Positions 57,886-64,000 of a stretch of 64,000 nucleotides of DNA are shown one piece after another (position 1 is the stretch's first letter; each line of letters starts with the position of its first letter). The DNA comes from Chlamydomonas sphaeroides (Eukaryota; Chlorophyta; Chlorophyceae; Chlamydomonadales; Chlamydomonadaceae). Where the stretch lies: the NCBI GenBank assembly GCA_001662425.1, contig BDDC01000101.1, forward strand, positions 48,722 through 112,721, written 5' to 3'. Below the pieces are notes generated by a model. The model saw nothing but the letters and a program-made list of their open reading frames with translations, had not been told where the DNA came from and made no database searches. The translations under genes and the position numbers were made by a program.

Positions 57886-60800
57886 ATGACGGACTATCAC
57901 ACAGTCTACAAAGGGCCGGAAGGGGAGACGACGCAGTGGGAGGACATCCAGCGTCGCCTGGGTAAGCCGCATTGCTCCGTCCCCAACCCCGGCCACCACC
58001 CAGCAAACACACGCACAGGGACACGTATTCTTTCTCACTCGAGGCCTGCCCGCAGCACATGAGCCACACAGCCGCACAGACTCCCGCCCAGCAGCTAGCT
58101 ACCCCGCCCCTACCGCACAGGCCCAGGGCCGATAGCACGCCTTAGCACACAAGCCTGGCCCTGAAGCCCAGAGCCCTCGTGCCCTCCAAGAGCGCTACGG
58201 CTGCTGCACCACAAGCCAGCCGGCGCCGTGGCCCGGCTGGCACAGCAGCCCGGCTGCCACAGCAGCCCGGCTGCCACAGCAGCCCGGCTGCCACAGCAGC
58301 CCGGCTGCCACAGCAGCCTAGCTGCCACAGCAGCCTAGCTGCCACAGCAACCCGGCTGGCACAGCAGCCTGGCCGCCCTGTGCTGGGCTCCTAGCTCAAC
58401 ACAGCCCTCGTCACAGCTCCCCTCAGCGCAGCTCGGGCTGGGCCAGGCCGGGCCGTGTGTGATCCGGGCACCTCGCAGCTGCAGCCTGCTGCCTGCCAGG
58501 CAGGGCAGCAGCCCAAGCGCTGCACAGTCCACAGGGACTGGCTTTGACTTGCGCCAATGGCAATCAGAACCCCGCCCCGCACCGCAGTCGTTGGGTGCCG
58601 GTGGCGCCCGTCGTGTAAAGGGCACTGGGCTTGTGCTCGGCATGCCTTGTCACTCCTTGGGTCCCACCTGCACCAGCCATACCTTTCTTGCACCCTCGTT
58701 CCTGAAGCGCGTCCTCTGCCCAATAAGTGCCCCGGCCTCGGCCCTGCGTCACACCGCACCCGCACACCAGCCCAATCGTCTATTCCTTACCCTCACTTGC
58801 CATACCCATCCGCACATTCATACAAGCCTGCACGCCCAACCCTGTACCCTCCGCCTCCCCGCCTCCTCCTCCCGCAAGCAACCTGCTGCCCAAGAAGCCC
58901 TCGCTGTGCCATCCCTTCCACACAAGCACACGTGCCTGGTCAAGTTCCCTGACCCTCCCCCTCGGTCCCCCCATCCCAAGGCAACTTGCCACCCAAGGAG
59001 CCGGTGTGGAAGCCCGACGCCTACACCCCCGAGGTGGAGCAGCAGCGGGACGCTGGCTGGGTAGCGGAGGCCGACGAGGCCACGCTGCGGGAGGACGCAG
59101 AGGACGCGTTTGACGACGACCGGTTCTTGGAAGCGTACAGGTGGGGGGGGGAGGGCACACGACTGGTGTGTGTCCTCGGCGTGGTGGCCTTGCGGCGGGA
59201 GCAGCGCCCACCCACCACGCTGCGCTCCAGGATACCCGTCGTGATATGCACTCGCGCCCTCCGCGTGCCTCCCTGTGTCCATGGCTGCCCGGCCCATTCC
59301 CACCAACCATCCGCTTTGGTCCGCTATCCACAGCACAACCACACGCCCTTGCGATCTGTGCCTCTCTCCTCCTCGCCGCAGGCAGAAGCGCGTCGCGGAG
59401 CTGCAGGCCGCAGCGGCGCGGCCGCGCTTTGGCAGCGTGGAGTTGATACGAGGCAGCGAGTTTGTGCAGCAGGTCACCAACGCGGGCGAGGAGGTGTGGG
59501 TGGTGGTGCACCTGTTCAAGGACGGGTGAGGCCAGGGGTGGTTCGGCCGGGGGCAGTGCAGCAGCAGGGGCCGGCTGGGCGGGGGACAGGGGCAGGGCAA
59601 TAGCAGGACAGGCAGCATGCACATCGCATTGCGCTGTGCTATGTTGGCCAGGGGCACTGGAGTGCATGCTGCCACGGTGCGGTGCGTGGCCATGGGCGTG
59701 TGGATGGCGCACCCAGCCCTCGTGTCTTTTTGGGTGGGGCGCAGGGGGCTGGCTGGTGTGGCATGGGCTGCAGTTGTCCCCTCTGCGCTAGCACACCACC
59801 CCACTCCCTCGCCGCCCACTCCGAAACCCACCCCAACCCCGTCCCCAGGCACGCGGGCTGCGGGCTGCTGCAGGAGTGCCTGGACGAGCTGGCGGGCAAG
59901 TTCCCGCACACCAAGGTGCGGCCCGGACTTTGTTACATGATGGCACACCATGACGCATGAACAGTACATGTAATGTCATGATGGGCACATGAAATGAGTC
60001 TACATCGCCTGGACAAGCTGTGAATGGCCTCACACCGAGGTGCGGCCCGGACGGCTGCATAGCACGGCGTGTGAACCATGCGCAGCATGCGGCCGCGCGC
60101 CACCCACCAGCTCAGGCCTCTGCCCCTCGTCCCACGCACGACACATGACCCCAATGCACACACGCTGATCCCCTCGCTGGCCCCCTGCCGTGAAACCTCA
60201 ACCCCCCAGTTCGTCAAGATCATCTCCACCGACGCCATCCCAAACTACCCCGATGCCAACCTGCCCACGCTGCTGCTCTACCACGACACGCGCTGCCTGC
60301 AGAACGCGGTGGGGCTGGGCCACTACGGTGGCGCCAAGCGGATAACACCCGAGCAGGTGCGGCACACGTCTTGCAGAGTGTTGGTCTGCGCTCGTGTATG
60401 CCCGGCACGGCGCCTGGGGGCTCAGCCCCAGCCGGCGCCAGCCAAGTGGGGTTGGTGGCTTTGCAAGGTCCATGCACATGTGTTGCTGTGACATTGGGCG
60501 AGGGCGACACAAGGCGGGGCTGGGCCGCTGCGGCGGCGCCCAGCGGATGACGCCGGGTGCCCCCTCCCCAGCTTTACATTCCTCACCCGCCCTCCCCGCC
60601 TACCTCAACCCCCAACCCCAACCCCCCAGGTAGCCATGGTGCTCAACTCGTGGGGCCCGCTGTGCCTCAGCCCCGACCAGGACGAGGAGCGTGCGGCGCA
60701 CGCGCAGGTGGGGGGCCGGGGGTTCCAGGGTTTATGCACGGGGAGAAGGGAGGTGGTGGAGGGAGGAACGAGGAGTGGGCGGCGCACACGCAGGTGCGGG

Positions 60801-61160
60801 GCTGGGGGATACAGGGTCGTAGGTACGGGGAGAGGGGAGGTGGTGGAGGGACGGACGAGGAACGAGGGCAATGCACGCGCAGGTGCACGGGTGGCAGGCG
60901 GTATAAATGGGATGTGGCGAGGCAGTGAATGTTGGGGCAGGGAGGGGCAGTGGGGCGTCCATGGGAGTGCAAGGGGGCTACACGCCGTGGGGATGCAGGG
61001 CCAGGGGCTGACCAACACGAACTCTGATCCTCTTCCGCGCCCTTCCGAATTTCCCCGCCACCCCCTTCAGATCAAGGCGCTGGTGGCCCGCATGGTCGAC
61101 AAGCGCGCCGAGGGCGTGGGGCGGGACGAGGATGACGAGAGCAGCGACTTCGACGATTGA
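57886..61160 (+). CDS. phosducin-like protein 3 (thioredoxin-fold, PDCL3/VIAF family)
   Basis: Exons: 57886-57961, 58981-59140, 59382-59525, 59849-59915, 60210-60356, 60630-60707, 61071-61160; 253 residues, close to the ~240 of animal PDCL3. The N-terminus (MTDYHTVYKGPEGETTQWED) has the helical QWEDIQRRLG block of this family. Next comes an acidic stretch with FDDDRFLEAYRQKR, then RFGSVELIRGSEFVQQVT, EVWVVVHLFKDG, the FVKIISTDAIPNYPDANLPT strand-loop and LGHYGGAKRITPEQ. It ends in the acidic tail ESSDFDD typical of phosducin-like proteins. Family members act in the cytosol as co-factors of the CCT/TRiC chaperonin in actin and tubulin folding. All exon phases agree. Introns 4, 5 and 6 each contain echoes of the preceding exon end; the last intron has three tandem donors. 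Confidence 0.93.
58231..58373. repeat. 18-bp minisatellite in phosducin-like intron 1
   Basis: About eight copies of cccggctgccacagcagc (period 18) with a few substitutions lie in the first intron (57962-58980). Confidence 0.9.
59900..60056 (+). repeat. exon-edge echo in phosducin-like intron 4
   Basis: cacaccaaggtgcggcccgg around the donor of exon 4 (59915/59916) recurs as cacaccgaggtgcggcccgg at 60031-60050, 124 bases downstream, with the AG|GTGCGG donor fully conserved. Confidence 0.85.
60311..60562 (+). repeat. exon-edge echo in phosducin-like intron 5
   Basis: The last ~46 bases of exon 5, from ggggctgggccactacgg at 60311, recur from 60516 (ggggctgggccgctgcgg), 205 bases downstream. 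Small differences and a short deletion remove the donor in the copy. Confidence 0.85.
60684..60884 (+). repeat. three tandem copies of exon end plus donor, phosducin-like intron 6
   Basis: A ~86-89-base unit is repeated in tandem, from gaggagcg at 60684, gaggagtg at 60770 and gaggaacg at 60857. Each unit contains an acgcag|gtg donor (after 60707, 60793 and 60882) followed by a similar G-rich segment with cggggaga and aggtggtggaggga in the first two. Here the intron part is also clearly duplicated, so this is the youngest of the echoes. Confidence 0.9.
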
Positions 61161-62095
61161 GAATTTCGGGAGGCGGCGGGGACGCAGGTTGGGGACACGG
61201 GAGGCGGTTGGGGTGCTTGACGGGTCGGGCCTCAGAGGAGCGGCGACGACGAACGCAGCTGTCCGTCGATTGAACCCTGAGGGAGACGGTCACCGGCAGC
61301 CGCACGGCAGCTGCCCTGTGGCGGCTGCTTAGTGTGTACACGGCTTGAGTGGGGGGCTGGTGGGCACCCAGGCGTGGCCATGGGCGCGAACCGCCTTGTG
61401 TGTGTACAATGGTGGAATGGCAGCAGGTGGCGAGCTGCAGGAGCCGGTGTACTAGTGTGATAGCAGCGGCGGGCCTGCCCACGGCAGGATACTGGCATGT
61501 TGTGTGGCGCCGAGGGCGGCAGCGGGTAGCAGGGAGCAGGCAGGGACCGAGCGCAGGATGGGGGCTCTAGGTGCCCATGCAGGGCCTGGGATGGGCTGCA
61601 ATGCCTGCGCGTGACGCTGGCTTTGGCTGCCAGGAATGCGGGCTGCGTTGTTCCCGTTGGGCATGTTGCGGGCTCGGGCTGGGTCGCAGGCAGGACCGGC
61701 AGCAGGGGGCCGCGGCCGGCCGTTGGCTGCCAACAGGGCTGGCAGGGGCTCAGAGGGGTGTGCCGCGTTGGATGGTATCGGCAGCACGTTGCGAGCAAGC
61801 TGGGGCGCTGCGGGCACGCACTGGCCGGTGGGAGCGGCTTGTTGTTTGGGGGGCTTGTGCAGCGGCGGCGGGACGGCAAGGTGGCGCAGTGCTGCTGCGC
61901 AACACCGCAGCGGTGGCAGCAGGAAGGTCGTGCGGGTGGGGCAGCGGGCGGGCGGGCGGGTCCGGCGCTGTGTTGCTGCGGTGTGCGCGCTGCACGAAGC
62001 TGGCCAGGCTCTGACGCGGTGCCAGGTCAACGCATCATGCCGCCGGCAGCGTCTTGCTGCGCGGAAGCCGACATGGGGAGCCAAGAAGCTTGCAG
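61161..62095. other. convergent intergenic region
   Basis: This is the downstream side of the phosducin-like gene (+) and of the partial minus-strand gene. The sequence is GC-rich with no recognised gene or repeat. No TGTAA signal was found close behind either stop codon. Confidence 0.4.
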
Positions 62096-62468
62096 CTAGA
62101 CCTGCAAGGTGTCGGCTGTGCAGCTGCTAAGGGTGCGGCCGTGGGGCGTGTTGTGTAGCCAGGTACCCTCGTCGCGCCCAGCCTCCTCCTGCCGCTCCAC
62201 CGTGCGGGCATGGAGGGCGGCCGCCCGGACCAGGGAGGGCTTGGACGGGGCGCCCCGGAAGATGTCAGCGCCCCCGCCGGGGCTGTGCCGTGTGCCCCGC
62301 TTACGGGTGCACGGGTGTTTGGTGCGGCGGGTCGGCCTCGTGCAACGCCGCGGTGCACAGGGGCATGTGGGGGTTGAGGCGGCTGGCTGGCGAGCCACCT
62401 GCACAGCTGGCGGGGACAACGGTCAGAGTACCGTATGGGCAGTGCCAGAGAGGCCCAGCGAACTTACC
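62096..62468 (-). CDS. 3' exons of an unrecognised gene
   Basis: Two exons join in phase: 62398-62305 and 62282-62096, the latter ending in a stop (TADTLQV end). The peptide has ordinary mixed composition, for example SRLNPHMPLCTAALHEAD then ADIFRGAPSKPSLVRAAALH and a His-rich HNTPHGRT near the end. This is unlike the Ala/Gly/Pro frames of non-coding DNA nearby. Strong donors support it: GTAAGC after 62305 and GTAAGT after 62468. The exon ending at 62468 is best read as LVVELCSPAGSTVVRLVW..., but that frame ends in phase 0 while the next exon wants phase 1, so the upstream join is unresolved. The family was not recognised. Confidence 0.4.
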
Positions 62469-64000
62469 TGGCGCAGGGGCAAGGGGCCCCCGCCCAGCGG
62501 CGCTCCCTCCTGCGGCGGTCGCCAGACCAGGCGGACCACCGTGCTGCCCGCGGGGGAGCAGAGCTCGACAACCAACGGCACACGCGGCGCACGGCCTGTG
62601 GGGGCCGGCACATCGCGGCTCAGCACGTTGCGGTGGCGGTGTGGAGCACTTCTTGGCAGCCCCAGCCCCAGCACCAGCTGCCACCAGCATCGGTTCCACA
62701 CACTGGCGACGTCCCCTCCGCATGGATCGGCATCCAGGAGACCCCAACGGCCCACCTCGTGGCTGCCTCCTGGGGCCACGCCAGGGTGCCCGGGGCCTGC
62801 CCTGCCTGGGGGCCACGCCCGGGGGGCAGGCACGCCCGGGTGCGGTCGGTGCAGGCATTCCGCGGCCGGCCACAATTCTGTGCTGCCGTGCCTTGCGGGT
62901 AGCCGCATGCTAGGGTGCCCGGGGCCTGCCCTGCCACGCAGCCTGGGGCCTTGGTGGAGGGCGGGGAGGGCCCCATCCCCAATCCCCATCCCAGTCCCTG
63001 GCACCTCCAGCCCACATCGCGCGCCAGCCCTGCCGTGCATAACAGCAGCCACACTGAGAGCGGGGCTCTGCTCCTGTGCCCAGGCCTCTGCCTGAGCGCT
63101 CCCAGAGGGGGCCGGTGGTCCGGGTCGCGTGAGAGCCAGATACCGTGCTGCCTTCACGTACTTGCGCTTGATCGGAGCAGCCCCGCCGCAAGAAATCGCA
63201 ATTACGCATATGCAAAGGCAATGTGGCGCTGTGTCCGGCACCAGCGTGCGGCAGGCTATTGCCGCAGCCATTGTCACGATGACATACTGCGTGCATGGTG
63301 CAGTACGGCCGGCTGCCAGCCCAGCTTTAGATGTATCCGGTGCCATGTGTGTGGATATGGTGATGTTCGAGGTGGCAGAAACGCCATCCTGGAGAGCTGT
63401 GGTGCCCCCTGGGAGTGTGGCACTGTCAGGTCCGCCGCCCCTCCGGCCGTGCCCTATGCAGACACGCTGTGTCATGACACCGTGCCAAGCCAGATGACTG
63501 GAGGTCCGTGCACGGCTCCTCGGCTGCCCCTCCATTCCAACTCGTAGTGATGGCCTCTCAATCCATCCGTTGAGCCTTTCAGCGCCAGCCAGATGGGCCA
63601 AGACATCGGGGGGGCAACCGGTCTGGGTGGGCACTTTGTGTGCGGATGTAGTCGCAGTTGGTGTGCAGGTTGGGTCGCAAGTATGGGATGCGGGGGCCCG
63701 GGGGGTTGAGGGTTACAGCTGCGAGAGGGGCATCACATGTATGGTGCGGTGTGTGGGGTGAGTGCTACCTGGGGTGCTACCTGGGCGACGGCTGCAACAG
63801 GTTCCAAGGGCCCCCTATGAGGGGATCCAACTGTGCAGGTGCACGCAACTCAAGTTGGAAGTACGGTGCGGAGGGACTCTGTCAGCACCAGCAATAGGCA
63901 ATGCAGGGGGCTCAGGGGGCTCAGGGGACGCAGGGGGCACAGGGGCCATAAGTGGGTGCAGGGGGCGCAGGGGGTGCAGGGGGCGCAGGGGGTGCAGGGG
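62469..64000. other. unresolved region, probably upstream part of the same minus-strand gene
   Basis: This region probably holds more exons of the minus-strand gene, but none could be fixed by splice sites and motifs. A 24-base direct repeat, agggtgcccggggcctgccc and four more bases, occurs at 62783 and 62912 (129 bases apart) and may be another echo. The right end is simple repeat. Confidence 0.35.
63901..64000. repeat. G-rich ~9-bp tandem repeat at the window end
   Basis: Repeated gcagggggc / tgcaggggg / ctcaggggg units run to the last base, so the array continues beyond the window. Confidence 0.9.

Noticed and set aside
62109..63634. Overlapping 300-400-residue open frames on both strands
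   Set aside because: Several frames are open at once, as expected for such GC content; only the two short exons with strong splice donors and mixed composition were kept.

Overview
The window looks like nuclear DNA from a green alga, probably a core chlorophyte of the Chlorophyceae type. The signs are very high GC, genes cut into many short exons by GT-AG introns (plus several GC-AG introns), simple repeats inside introns, TGTAA-type poly(A) signals behind several genes, a gametolysin-like M11 metalloprotease, and Ala/Gly/Pro/Ser-rich low-complexity inserts in otherwise conserved proteins. The species assignment is inference; no rRNA, tRNA, CRISPR array or recognisable transposase was seen. 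There are two runs of N (28321-28789 and 43438-43780), so this is a scaffold.

Layout. 753-8270 (+): EF-hand protein with a very long disordered tail. 9758-16316 (+): secreted M11 (gametolysin-family) metalloprotease ending in a MopE-like Cys/Asp motif and a Gly-rich tail. 16317-20265: about 4 kb without a recognised gene, with minisatellites. 20266-25488 (-): cytochrome P450. 25794-37692 (+): full-length ABCB/MDR-type ABC transporter in 29 exons, divergent from the P450 across about 305 bases. 39986-41171 (-): glycolipid-transfer-protein (GLTP) domain protein. 42810-46777 (-): secreted GDSL lipase/esterase. 49274-56752 (-): protein with a TIR-like SHxW/WxD/WCxxE domain followed by leucine-rich repeats. 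57886-61160 (+): phosducin-like protein 3 (thioredoxin-fold chaperone). 62096-62468 (-): 3' exons of an unrecognised gene.

The gene models were built by hand from splice sites. Exon phases agree at every junction given, except one junction in the GDSL gene (where a tiny exon seems to lie in the gap) and the upstream junction of the last partial gene. No operon logic applies. The only neighbour relation that hints at joint function is the divergent P450/ABC-transporter pair (oxidation plus export).

The most unusual signal is a recurrent 'exon-edge echo'. In at least nine introns of three unrelated genes, the end of an exon together with its splice site is repeated, in decaying form, about 85-205 bases into the adjacent intron. 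In one case there are three copies, each with a usable-looking donor. Other points of interest are the frequency of GC-AG introns (4 of about 100), the M11-MopE fusion with Trp in place of the metzincin Gly, a GLTP with an altered headgroup site, a TIR-like/LRR protein without a visible nucleotide-binding domain, and dispersed hairpin repeats.
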